Shown here one piece after another: positions 6,732 to 13,107 of a stretch of DNA of 13,266 nucleotides. The stretch lies in contig CAKZZK010000248.1 of the NCBI GenBank assembly GCA_937885235.1, positions 1 through 13,266 of the forward strand, read 5' to 3'. Position numbers and translations under genes: made by a program. The DNA comes from an uncultured Treponema sp. GTDB lineage: Bacteria; Spirochaetota; Spirochaetia; Treponematales; Treponemataceae. Each line of letters begins with the position of its first letter. Within the stretch, counting starts at the first letter, position 1. Under the pieces are notes generated by a model, which saw only the letters and a list, made by a program, of their open reading frames with translations, was not told the DNA's origin and searched no databases.

Positions 6732-6745
6732 GCTATGACAATAGC
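6732..6745. repeat. Inverted repeat upstream of uup
   Basis: GCTAT and ATAGC flank GACA, a perfect 5-bp-arm repeat centred about 46 bp before the predicted uup transcription start. It shares the 8-mer TATGACAA with the arms of the fab palindrome at 7241-7269. It could be a regulator site, but it is short enough to arise by chance. Confidence 0.35.
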
Positions 6746-6748
6746 ATG

Positions 6749-6782
6749 AAAAAGCCCGCTGGATTGATTTTCCATCGGGCTT
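6749..6782 (-). terminator. Intrinsic terminator of the tRNA-Ala gene
   Basis: On the minus strand AAGCCCG pairs with CGGGCTT, with an inner TGGA/TCCA pairing, followed by a run of five T. It begins 5 bp after the tRNA 3' end. On the plus strand the T-run is missing, so it should work only for the tRNA. Confidence 0.85.
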
Positions 6783-6787
6783 CTGTG

Positions 6788-6860
6788 TGGAGATAATCGG
6801 AGTCGAACCGACGACCCTTTGATTGCGAACCAAATGCTCTACCAACTGAGCTATATCCCC
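6788..6860 (-). tRNA. tRNA-Ala(CGC)
   Basis: The minus strand folds into a complete 73-nt cloverleaf: acceptor GGGGATA with TATCTCC, D stem GCTC/GAGC, anticodon stem TTTGG/TCAAA (closing G-T), loop TTCGCAA, T arm GTCGG-TTCGACT-CCGAT, and discriminator A. Loop position 33 is T and the anticodon is CGC, which reads the alanine codon GCG. A G3-T70 wobble pair, the classic alanine identity element, confirms the amino acid. The CCA end is not encoded. It stands alone with its own promoter and terminator. Confidence 0.95.
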
Positions 6861-6874
6861 ATAAAAGATAATTT

Positions 6875-6903
6875 ACTATACTGTATTTGAAAAAAAAATG
6901 CAA
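6875..6903 (-). promoter_or_regulatory. tRNA-Ala promoter
   Basis: On the minus strand a -35 box TTGCAT (6898-6903), a 17-bp spacer that includes an 8-T run, and a -10 box TATAGT (6875-6880). Transcription should begin around 6868, about 8 nt before the mature tRNA. Confidence 0.75.
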
Positions 6904-6994
6904 TGGGGTAGGGCGGTTTTATTGGAAAAAAGTCATCTAAATAAATACTGTCATCGTTCATAATACACACGGAAATCAATTTTGATATAAAATC

Positions 6995-7085
6995 TTACAA
7001 AGTTGAGCAGGATTCATAAGGCACTGGAACATAATTGCACTCAGGGCAGGTTTTGATGAAACCGTCGTCTTCTAAATTCTGATGA
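6995..7085 (-). pseudogene. Possible C-terminal remnant with a C-x2-C motif
   Basis: A startless frame of about 30 codons ends at TAA (6997-6995) and reads LEDDGFIKTCPECNYVPV, then PYESCSTL. The CPEC pair and a third Cys resemble a zinc-ribbon or rubredoxin-like knuckle. It begins next to the transposase remnant's stop, so it could be the tail of a host gene broken by the insertion. It is short, has no start or ribosome site, and may be chance. Confidence 0.25.
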
Positions 7086-7222
7086 TATTAAACGCAAGCT
7101 TGCGGAGCATGTTCATGTTCTGCTTGGCATTCCTGCTTTTGATTCTGCAGCTATCCTCCGCCCGTGCCTTTCTTTGTCTCGAAATGGGTGCGGACGGCTC
7201 CTATGCATTTCAAGTTAATGCA
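7072..7222 (-). pseudogene. Remnant of an ISAs1-type transposase, C-terminal end
   Basis: On the minus strand a startless frame of 42 codons ends at TAG (7074-7072). Its tail reads EDSCRIKSRNAKQNMNMLRK followed by LAFNIIRI. This matches the conserved C-terminus of ISAs1/H-repeat transposases, where an E-D-x2-R-I-R-x2-N-A-x2-N-x3-L-R-x2-A-L-N pattern closes the DDE domain. A neighbouring frame just upstream (about 7170-7219) gives INLKCIGAVRTHFETK, like the family's A-V-R-x-H-W-x-I-E segment. The gene therefore looks frameshifted with a deletion between the two blocks. The rest of the transposase is absent: the fabD promoter begins where it should continue. No clear terminal repeats were found. 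The family match is from memory. Confidence 0.58.
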
Positions 7223-7231
7223 AAAGCCCCA

Positions 7232-7260
7232 TTGACAATGTTATGACAAATTGACATAAT
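7232..7260 (+). promoter_or_regulatory. fab operon promoter
   Basis: A perfect -35 box TTGACA (7232-7237), a 17-bp spacer and a -10 box CATAAT (7255-7260), one mismatch from consensus. Transcription should begin near 7267, leaving a 13-nt leader with AGAGGT as the ribosome binding site for fabD. A long palindrome covers the spacer, the -10 box and the start point. Confidence 0.85.
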
Positions 7261-7269
7261 TTGTCATAA
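7241..7269. promoter_or_regulatory. Operator-like palindrome over the fab promoter
   Basis: Two perfectly complementary 12-bp arms, TTATGACAAATT (7241-7252) and AATTTGTCATAA (7258-7269), flank the 5-bp spacer GACAT. The site spans most of the -35/-10 spacer through the expected transcription start. That is the classical place for a repressor, here presumably one sensing fatty-acid state. It is not an obvious FapR or FabT box as I recall them. The regulator is not in the window. Confidence 0.7.
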
Positions 7270-7279
7270 AGAGGTACGT

Positions 7280-8239
7280 ATGGCTAAGAAATATGCGTTT
7301 TTGTTTCCGGGCCAGGGCGCACAGGCTCCCGGCATGGTGAAGGATGTGGCAGAAGCATTTCCGTCTGCAAGAAAAGTAATAGACGATGTTTCTGCACTGG
7401 TCGGTGTTGATATGCCGAAGTTGCTGTGGGAGTCTGATGCTGCTACGCTCAGCCGCAGCGACAACAGTCAGCTTGCCATCACTGCAGCATCCCTTGCCAT
7501 CATGGCGGCGCTCAAAGACAGGGGCATTGAAGCTGCCGCCGCTATGGGATTCAGCCTTGGCGAGTTCCCCGCGCTCTATGCCGCAGGCGTACTTTCTTTT
7601 GAGGATGTCATAAAAGTCGTGCGGCAGCGCGGGCTCATCATGCAGCAGGTCTGTGAAGAAATTGCCGCCGCAAATGAAGGGCACGCCCCCGGTATGAGTG
7701 CCATCCTCGGCCTTCCCCCCGAAAAAGTAAAAGAGATTGCAGACGGCATTCCTGATGCCTATGCTGCCAATATGAATTCCAGCAAACAGACTGTTATCAG
7801 CGGCACCTTTGATGCCTTGGGAGCGGCGGAAAAGGCTGCCATGGAAGCAGGTGCGCGCCGCGCCATCAGGCTGAGGGTTGCAGGTCCTTTCCATTGCCCG
7901 CTTATGCAGAAAGCGGCGGAAGGCTTTGAGAAAGTCCTTGCCTCGGTGACTTTTGCCGAGCCGAAAATTCCGCTTTTCAGCAACGTGACGGGTAAACAGG
8001 CTGTTTCCGGCGAAGAAGTAAAATCCTCTGCCGTACTGCACCTGACGCACCCCGTGTTGTGGACTGACGAAGAAGCAGTGCTTTCCTCTATCATCAAAAA
8101 CGATTCCGGCAGCGAGTGGCAGGTGCTTGAACCCGGTCCCGGCAAAGTGCTTACCGGACTGTGGTCCCAGACAGATTTTGGCACTACGCTTGCCTGTGTT
8201 TCAGTCAACACGGCGGAAGGAATAAAGGCGCTTTCATAA
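7280..8239 (+). CDS. fabD: Malonyl-CoA:ACP transacylase FabD
   Basis: A 319-residue FabD, which moves malonyl groups from CoA to acyl carrier protein to feed chain elongation. Seen: FLFPGQGAQ (8-15), the nucleophile Ser92 in GFSLGEF (90-96), Arg117 that holds the malonyl carboxylate (QRG), NSSKQTVISG in place of the usual N-A-P-G-Q-x-V-I-S-G, and the catalytic His205 in GPFHCPLM. The elbow motif is normally GHSLGEY. Here position 91 is Phe instead of His, a departure from consensus directly beside the nucleophile. The start has an AGAGGT site 4 nt upstream. It is first in a four-gene fab operon. Confidence 0.95.
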   Translation: MAKKYAFLFPGQGAQAPGMVKDVAEAFPSARKVIDDVSALVGVDMPKLLWESDAATLSRSDNSQLAITAASLAIMAALKDRGIEAAAAMGFSLGEFPALYAAGVLSFEDVIKVVRQRGLIMQQVCEEIAAANEGHAPGMSAILGLPPEKVKEIADGIPDAYAANMNSSKQTVISGTFDALGAAEKAAMEAGARRAIRLRVAGPFHCPLMQKAAEGFEKVLASVTFAEPKIPLFSNVTGKQAVSGEEVKSSAVLHLTHPVLWTDEEAVLSSIIKNDSGSEWQVLEPGPGKVLTGLWSQTDFGTTLACVSVNTAEGIKALS

Positions 8240-8275
8240 TATTATAGAAGAAATTGAATAAAAAAGGAAAAGGAT

Positions 8276-9019
8276 ATGATTTTAGAGCATAAAAAGGCAC
8301 TTGTCACCGGCTCTTCGCGGGGTATTGGACGCAAAATTGCAGAGCAGTTCATGCTGGAAGGTGCGGAGGTGTGGGGGCTGTGCACCCATGAGTCTGCCGG
8401 AAAGGCTGAGCTGGAACAGCTCGCTCGCGAACACGGAACTGCATTCCATGAAATCTATGCGGATGCGGGCAATGCCGATGCGCTCACCGCCGCCGTCAAA
8501 GCTGCCCTTGCCGAAGCTGGTGGATTTGATGTGCTGGTGAACAATGCGGGCATTACGCGCGACACGCTGAGCTTTCGCATGAAGAAGGAAGACTGGGATG
8601 CGGTGCTTGCCGTCAACCTTACTGCGGCTTTCCTTGTGGGGCAGATTGTGAGCAATGATATGATCCGCAAGCGTGCCGGCAGCATCATCAATATGACGAG
8701 CATCGTGGGCATTCACGGCGGTGCGGGGCAAGTGAACTATGCGGCAAGCAAGGGCGGTCTCATCGCATACAGTAAGTCCCTTGCCAAGGAAGTGGGCGGA
8801 CGCGGCGTGCGCGTAAACTGCATAGCGCCCGGCTTTATCGATACCGATATGACGCAGGCTGTGAAAGAGGATATCCGCAAGACGTGGGTGGAGCAGATTC
8901 CGCTCAAGCGTGCGGGCAAGACAGAAGATGTTGCCAATGCAGCCCTCTTCCTTGCGAGCGATATGAGCACGTATATCACCGGACAGGTTCTGGGTGTAGA
9001 TGGCGGCATGGGCTGCTGA
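8276..9019 (+). CDS. fabG: 3-oxoacyl-ACP reductase FabG
   Basis: A 247-residue short-chain dehydrogenase that reduces 3-oxoacyl-ACP with NADPH in each elongation round. Seen: the cofactor loop TGSSRGIG (11-18), with Arg15 favouring NADPH; NNAG (89-92); Asn114; and the catalytic Ser142, Tyr155 and Lys159 (YAASK). The C-terminal ITGQVLGVDGGMGC is typical of FabG. The start has a strong AAGGAAAAGGAT site. It follows fabD after a 36-bp AT-rich gap and precedes fabF by 40 bp. Among short-chain dehydrogenases the operon context makes FabG near certain. Confidence 0.95.
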   Translation: MILEHKKALVTGSSRGIGRKIAEQFMLEGAEVWGLCTHESAGKAELEQLAREHGTAFHEIYADAGNADALTAAVKAALAEAGGFDVLVNNAGITRDTLSFRMKKEDWDAVLAVNLTAAFLVGQIVSNDMIRKRAGSIINMTSIVGIHGGAGQVNYAASKGGLIAYSKSLAKEVGGRGVRVNCIAPGFIDTDMTQAVKEDIRKTWVEQIPLKRAGKTEDVANAALFLASDMSTYITGQVLGVDGGMGC

Positions 9020-9059
9020 ACTGATTTTTAAAAGCAACTTTTTATTTTTAGTAGCGAAT

Positions 9060-10304
9060 ATGCGTAGAGTAGTTGTAACCGGACTTGGCTGTGTTTCTCC
9101 CGTAGGTAACAGTGTTGAGGAGACATGGGCTGCCGTGAAGGCAGGAAAGAGTGGCATTGCGAATATCACCCACTATGATGCATCTCCCTTCAAGGTCAAG
9201 TATGATGCCGAGGTTAAGAACTTCGAGGCAGATAAATATATGGATTCCAAGGCTGCCCGCAAAATGGCGCGTTTTTCAAAGTATGCCGTTGCCGCGGCAA
9301 AGATGGCGCTTGATGATGCCGCGCTGACTGAAAAAAAGGATATGCTTGACAACACTGCCGTGTATCTCGGTGTTGGCATTGGCGGCTTCGAGGTGACAGA
9401 GGACAGCCTTGGCCGCTATTTTAAGTCGAACATGACAAGCATTCCGCCGATGACGGTGCCCCTGCTCATCCCCAACGAGGCGGCAGCCAACATCAGCATG
9501 GCATTTGGCCTGCACGGCGCAACTCACACGATTGCCACTGCTTGTGCGTCTGGAACCGATGCAATCGGCAATGCGCTGGATAACATCCGCTGTGGACGGA
9601 GCGACATTGTGCTGACCGGTGGCGCTGAGTCCACGGAGAACGGCTTTGCCAACATCGGCTTTACCGTGCTCCATGCGCTCAGCTCTAAGTGGGTTGATGC
9701 GCCTGAAAAATCCAGCCGCCCCTTTGATAAACAGCGTGACGGCTTTGTGATGGGCGAGGGTGCTTCAATTCTCGTGTTGGAAGAATACGAGCATGCAAAG
9801 GCCCGCGGTGCAAAGATATATGCGGAGCTGGTGGGTTATGGTGCTTCAAGCGATGCCTATCACCTGACGGCACCCGATCCCTCTGGCATCATCGGCGCAC
9901 GTGCCATGACGCTTGCAATGAAGGATGCAGGTGTTTCTCCCGCCGATGTACAGTACTACAACGCCCACGGTACAAGCACCAAGCTCAATGATGCTGGAGA
10001 GACAAAGATGCTGCACCTTGCCTTTGGCGAGGCTGCGAAGAAGCTGCACATATCTTCCACAAAGAGCATGACGGGGCACTGCCTTGGCAACGCGGGTGCG
10101 CTGGAAGCCCTCATCACGGTAAAGACCATTCAGGATGATTTCATCCCGCCCACAATCAACCTTGACGAGCCTGACGTGGAAGGCGGCTGCGATCTGGACT
10201 ATACGCCGAACAAGGGCATTGACTGCAAGGTGGATGTCGCTATGAGCGGAAACTTTGGTTTCGGCGGCCACAACGGTATTGTTGTGTTCAGAAAGCTGAA
10301 ATAG
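9060..10304 (+). CDS. fabF: 3-oxoacyl-ACP synthase II FabF
   Basis: A 414-residue condensing enzyme that joins malonyl-ACP to acyl-ACP. The catalytic set is present: Cys162 in TACASGTDA, His303 in NAHGTSTKLND, Lys335 and His340 in STKSMTGH, and the Phe400 gate in NFGFGGHN. The ATG at 9060 is chosen because FabF proteins begin MRRVVVTG; a start at 9000 would overlap fabG and add an unrelated peptide. The 40-bp leader is T-rich and has no clear ribosome binding site, unlike fabD, fabG and fabZ, so coupling to fabG or a site-independent start is likely. No fabH or acpP accompanies it here. Confidence 0.95.
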   Translation: MRRVVVTGLGCVSPVGNSVEETWAAVKAGKSGIANITHYDASPFKVKYDAEVKNFEADKYMDSKAARKMARFSKYAVAAAKMALDDAALTEKKDMLDNTAVYLGVGIGGFEVTEDSLGRYFKSNMTSIPPMTVPLLIPNEAAANISMAFGLHGATHTIATACASGTDAIGNALDNIRCGRSDIVLTGGAESTENGFANIGFTVLHALSSKWVDAPEKSSRPFDKQRDGFVMGEGASILVLEEYEHAKARGAKIYAELVGYGASSDAYHLTAPDPSGIIGARAMTLAMKDAGVSPADVQYYNAHGTSTKLNDAGETKMLHLAFGEAAKKLHISSTKSMTGHCLGNAGALEALITVKTIQDDFIPPTINLDEPDVEGGCDLDYTPNKGIDCKVDVAMSGNFGFGGHNGIVVFRKLK

Positions 10305-10313
10305 GGGACTCTG

Positions 10314-10754
10314 ATGGCAGTGACGACAGACATTGAATCCCTGCTCCCGCACAGAAAGCCATTCCTCTTTGTGGACAGCATAGAAAGCTTTGACGAGAAT
10401 GGCTGCGTGTGCACACGGAAATTTACGGAGGAAGACTTCTTCTTCAAGGGTCATTTCCCCGAATACCCCGTCGTGCCGGGCGTCATCCTGATTGAAACTA
10501 TGGCTCAGGGCGGTGGTGCCGCATTGAGCTACCAGAAGAAGTTCGCCGAAGGCAGCCTCTTCTTCCTTGCTACTGTGGACAAGGTGAAGTTCCGCCATCA
10601 GGTGCGTCCCGGAGACACAGTCTGCATGGAGGTGACAAACCTGCGTGTGTCTCCCCGTATGGTCAAACAGTCTGGCAAGGCATTTGTGGGCGACACGCTC
10701 TGTGCCGAAGCCGAATGGATGTGCCTTGTGGGCAGTGCGGACGCGGTGAAATAG
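10314..10754 (+). CDS. fabZ: 3-hydroxyacyl-ACP dehydratase FabZ
   Basis: A 146-residue hot-dog-fold dehydratase that removes water from 3-hydroxyacyl-ACP. Seen: LLPHRKPFLFVD (10-21), and the active-site block with His47 (KGHFPEYPVVPGV) and Glu61 (ETMAQ). FKGHFP and PGVILIE fit FabZ better than FabA. The start follows an AGGGGA site 7 nt upstream and lies 9 nt after the fabF stop. It is the last gene of the fab run; the next gene has its own promoter. Confidence 0.93.
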   Translation: MAVTTDIESLLPHRKPFLFVDSIESFDENGCVCTRKFTEEDFFFKGHFPEYPVVPGVILIETMAQGGGAALSYQKKFAEGSLFFLATVDKVKFRHQVRPGDTVCMEVTNLRVSPRMVKQSGKAFVGDTLCAEAEWMCLVGSADAVK

Positions 10755-10758
10755 TCGC

Positions 10759-10787
10759 TTGACCTTTTATGTATAAAAGTACATAAT
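10759..10787 (+). promoter_or_regulatory. pilZ promoter with an internal palindrome
   Basis: A -35 box TTGACC (10759-10764), a 17-bp spacer and a -10 box CATAAT (10782-10787), the same -10 as the fab promoter. TTATGTA (10767-10773) and TACATAA (10780-10786) form a perfect inverted repeat with a 6-bp spacer over the -10 box. Transcription should begin near 10794, inside the ribosome binding site GGAGG, so mRNA from this promoter would be nearly leaderless. Confidence 0.72.
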
Positions 10788-10796
10788 ACGGAGGTT

Positions 10797-11189
10797 ATGA
10801 GTAGAGAACAGAGGAGGAATGCGCGCTTTGATGACTGCGGCTATGTAGAGGTGAAGGGCTTGAGTACGCTTCCCGGCATACTGAATGACATCAGCCTTAA
10901 AGGTTGCAAAGTGCGCTTTCCTATCCCCGTCCATGTGGATATGGAGAATGATTATGAGCTCCGTATCAAAGTGATGAATCAGGACGAAATGACGTCCCTG
11001 TTTTTGATTTCCCATCCCCAGTGGGTGAAGACTGTTGATGGCCAGACGGAAGTTGGCTTTACATTTCTCCGTTCGCCCGGTACGCTTGCCTTGGAAGATT
11101 ATATCAAACATCTGGATCTTGATATGCAGGATGACGATAGTATTTTCAACCTGATTATTGAACCCCAGCCTGTTTTTGTTTCCTGCTGA
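10797..11189 (+). CDS. PilZ-domain protein (cyclic-di-GMP receptor)
   Basis: A 130-residue single-domain PilZ protein. The cyclic-di-GMP contacts are present: an R-x3-R motif near the N-terminus (RRNAR, about residues 6-10) and DISLKG (about 31-36), the D/N-x-S-x2-G motif. Strands follow, with HPQWVKTVDGQTEVGFTFL as the barrel's closing part, then an acidic helical tail (LDLDMQDDD). PilZ proteins of this kind act as adaptors that change a partner's activity when cyclic-di-GMP is bound. GGAGG lies 3 nt before the ATG. The next gene begins on its last stop base, so the two are co-translated. The partner is not identifiable; the coupled methyltransferase is a candidate by position only. Confidence 0.88.
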   Translation: MSREQRRNARFDDCGYVEVKGLSTLPGILNDISLKGCKVRFPIPVHVDMENDYELRIKVMNQDEMTSLFLISHPQWVKTVDGQTEVGFTFLRSPGTLALEDYIKHLDLDMQDDDSIFNLIIEPQPVFVSC

Positions 11190-12142
11190 TGCCTGTTTCT
11201 GTTGAACCGAAATCCGGCGCAGCCTTTCTTGCTTTTCCAGAGATGAAGGCGTTGCTTTGCGAGGAGCTTTCGGCGCGTTTTCCTTCCCAGCCAGTCCAAG
11301 AATACGGGGATTTGCTCTATCTTCCTGAATTTGAAGGCGCCGATGTTCCTTGGTGGTGCAGGGACGCTATGCTTGGACCGTTTATTGTGCATTTTTCTTC
11401 TATTAAAGAAGCTGCTTCTGCCCTCCGTTCCGTGCAGCGCTCTTGGGCTCCATACCAGTTTTCCAACTTTCGGCGCGCTGCCCTCATACAGGAGCAGCTG
11501 CCGCATATCAATCTAAAAGCAAAGCTTTTTCCCTATCAGATTCCTTCTTCCCCCATCGGGCTATACACGCTGCTTGACGGCAACACACTCCTTGCTTCTG
11601 CAAAGACGAGCAGCTGTCTGCCCGCAGGCGCCATTGTATGGGTAGAAGACCATGAAAATCCGCCGAGCCGCGCTTACCTTAAGCTGCAGGAAAGCCTTTG
11701 CCTTGCCCGCCATTTTTTCTCTGTGGAACTGCCTCATGCGGGGCAACGCTGCTTTGAAGCAGGGGCATGTCCCGGCGGGTGGACGTGGGTGCTCGCGGGG
11801 CTAGGGGCGCAGGTCTTTGCTGTGGACAGGACGGAGCTTGCCCCTTCGCTCATGGCAAATTCTCTGGTGGAATTCCGTGTACACGATGCCTTTACGCTCA
11901 CCCCGCAGGAAGTGGGAGCGTGTGACTGGGTGTTCAGCGATGTTATCTGCTATCCAGAGCGCTTGCTTGGCTGGATGCGGCTATGGCTTGAAAGCGGCCT
12001 TACCCGCAATATGATATGCACTATCAAGATGCAGGGAGCCGTAGACTGGAAGCTCGTGGCAGAATTCAGCGCCATTCCTCACAGCCGTGTTGTGCACTTA
12101 AATTATAACAAGCACGAGCTGACCTTTATCCACTGCCACTAG
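11189..12142 (+). CDS. RlmM/FtsJ-like 2'-O-ribose RNA methyltransferase
   Basis: A 317-residue protein whose second half is an FtsJ-type SAM methyltransferase. Seen: SAM motif I EAGACPGGW (190-198), AVDRTE (211-216), and the K-D-K-E catalytic tetrad as Lys165 (SRAYLKLQE), Asp251 (FSDVICYP), Lys280 (CTIKMQG) and Glu310 (NKHELTF). ACPGGWTW and the long N-terminal domain (about 1-155) resemble RlmM, which methylates C2498 of 23S rRNA in E. coli. The exact target here is inference, since the N-terminus is divergent. The ATG overlaps the pilZ stop by one base (TGATG) and has no ribosome site of its own, so coupling is expected. It ends 6 bp before the convergent metA; no terminator is visible. Confidence 0.82.
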   Translation: MPVSVEPKSGAAFLAFPEMKALLCEELSARFPSQPVQEYGDLLYLPEFEGADVPWWCRDAMLGPFIVHFSSIKEAASALRSVQRSWAPYQFSNFRRAALIQEQLPHINLKAKLFPYQIPSSPIGLYTLLDGNTLLASAKTSSCLPAGAIVWVEDHENPPSRAYLKLQESLCLARHFFSVELPHAGQRCFEAGACPGGWTWVLAGLGAQVFAVDRTELAPSLMANSLVEFRVHDAFTLTPQEVGACDWVFSDVICYPERLLGWMRLWLESGLTRNMICTIKMQGAVDWKLVAEFSAIPHSRVVHLNYNKHELTFIHCH

Positions 12143-12148
12143 CTCTGC

Positions 12149-13078
12149 TTAAAAGCCGCTCCCGCTTATGTCTCCGAGGCGGTAAGGTGTTGCCTGGTAG
12201 ACGTAGTAGTTGAGCCAGTTTGAGTAAAAGAGGTGAGCCGTACTGCGCCAGGTAGAATATACCGGCTTGGCGGGGTCGTTGTCGGTAAAGTAGTTTTCGG
12301 GCATCTGGATTTCAAGTCCTTTTTTTATGTCCCTCAGGTATTCTTTGGCAAGCGTGTCTGTGTCATATTCAAGGTGGCCCGTCATAAAGATGGAGCGGTT
12401 GTCTCTGGACTTTGCGATTGTCATACCGCTCACCACGGACTGCGCAAGCAGCTGGAGTGAGGGATTTGCCTTGATGTCCGTAGTGCGGATGGTGGTATAG
12501 CGGGAGGTGGGAACAGGGAAAAAGTCGTCGAAGCCCCTCAGCAGCGGTTCTTTCGGTTCTATGAGCTTGGAATAATAGATGCCGGAAAGCTTTCTCCTGA
12601 CAAAGTGCTTTTTAATGCCGTAGAGGTGGTACAGCCCCGCCATCGCTCCCCAGCAGATGTAGAGCGTGCAGAATACGTTCTTTTTGGCGTAATCCATGAT
12701 TTTGCAGAGTTCTTCCCAGTAGTCAACCTGCTCGTAGGGAAGCTGCTCCACAGGTGCGCCAGTGATAATCATGCCGTCGAATTTTTTTGAGAGTATGTCT
12801 GCCGATGAGACATAGAAGCGGTCAAGGTGGTCAGCAGAAGTATGCTTGGAAATGTGGCCCGCAATCTGTATCAGAGAGATGTTTATCTGCAGCGGCGTGT
12901 TTGAAAGAAGGCGGAGCAGCTGGGTTTCGGTTTCCTGCTTGGTGGGCATAAGGTTGACGATGGCAATTTCCAGCGGGCGGATGTCCTGTTTGGCAGCCCG
13001 TTCGTTGGTCATCACGAAGATGTTTTCTTTTTCAAGCGTGGCGAATGCAGGCAGATCTGCGTCAATTTTAATCGGCAT
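12149..13078 (-). CDS. metA: Homoserine O-acetyltransferase (MetA family)
   Basis: A 309-residue MetA-type enzyme that activates homoserine for methionine synthesis. The catalytic residues fall exactly at the usual numbers: Cys142 (ICWGA), His235 and Glu237 (TGHLEYD). Residue 111 in ITGAPVEQLPYE is Glu, which in this family selects acetyl-CoA; Gly111 goes with succinyl-CoA. So acetyl-CoA is the likely donor despite the MetA name. Position 146 is Met (CWGAMAGLYHLYGI) where Gln is usual. The ATG at 13078 is chosen because AAGGAG lies upstream and the family begins MPIKI; an open frame continues to 13108. A pathway enzyme using O-acetylhomoserine must be encoded elsewhere. Confidence 0.95.
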   Translation of the reverse strand: MPIKIDADLPAFATLEKENIFVMTNERAAKQDIRPLEIAIVNLMPTKQETETQLLRLLSNTPLQINISLIQIAGHISKHTSADHLDRFYVSSADILSKKFDGMIITGAPVEQLPYEQVDYWEELCKIMDYAKKNVFCTLYICWGAMAGLYHLYGIKKHFVRRKLSGIYYSKLIEPKEPLLRGFDDFFPVPTSRYTTIRTTDIKANPSLQLLAQSVVSGMTIAKSRDNRSIFMTGHLEYDTDTLAKEYLRDIKKGLEIQMPENYFTDNDPAKPVYSTWRSTAHLFYSNWLNYYVYQATPYRLGDISGSGF

Positions 13079-13098
13079 GGCAACTCCTTGACGCGGCA

Positions 13099-13107
13099 AG
13101 TATAGCA
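13099..13107 (-). promoter_or_regulatory. metA promoter (extended -10)
   Basis: On the minus strand TGCTATACT is an extended -10 box; no good -35 box is seen at 16-18 bp. Transcription should begin about 13 nt before the ATG, leaving room for the AAGGAG ribosome site. No riboswitch fits in so short a leader. Confidence 0.55.

Larger units (their letters stand above)
6861..7279. other. Intergenic stretch between tRNA-Ala and fabD
   Basis: No intact gene is visible in these 419 bp. They hold the tRNA promoter, a short open frame with a C-x2-C pair (6995-7085, minus), a decayed transposase end (7072-7222, minus), and the fabD promoter with its palindrome (7232-7269). The part at 6904-6994 shows no structure I can name. 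Confidence 0.7.

Noticed and set aside
6689..6775. Longer uup start at 6775
   Set aside because: It would begin inside the tRNA terminator and read through the uup promoter; the family N-terminus begins at 6688.
6851..6961. 36-codon open frame upstream of the tRNA
   Set aside because: It covers the tRNA promoter and runs into the tRNA itself; no ribosome site.
7241..8050. 269-codon open frame opposite fabD
   Set aside because: Antisense shadow of fabD running into its promoter; no supporting signals.
9000..9059. Earlier fabF start overlapping fabG
   Set aside because: The extra 20 residues have no FabF counterpart, and MRRVVVTG at 9060 is the normal N-terminus.
8282..9169. 295-codon open frame opposite fabG
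   Set aside because: Antisense shadow; fabG is complete with all catalytic residues.
12143..12160. Possible terminator between the methyltransferase gene and metA
   Set aside because: The 6-bp gap and its flanks show no stable stem followed by a T-run on either strand.
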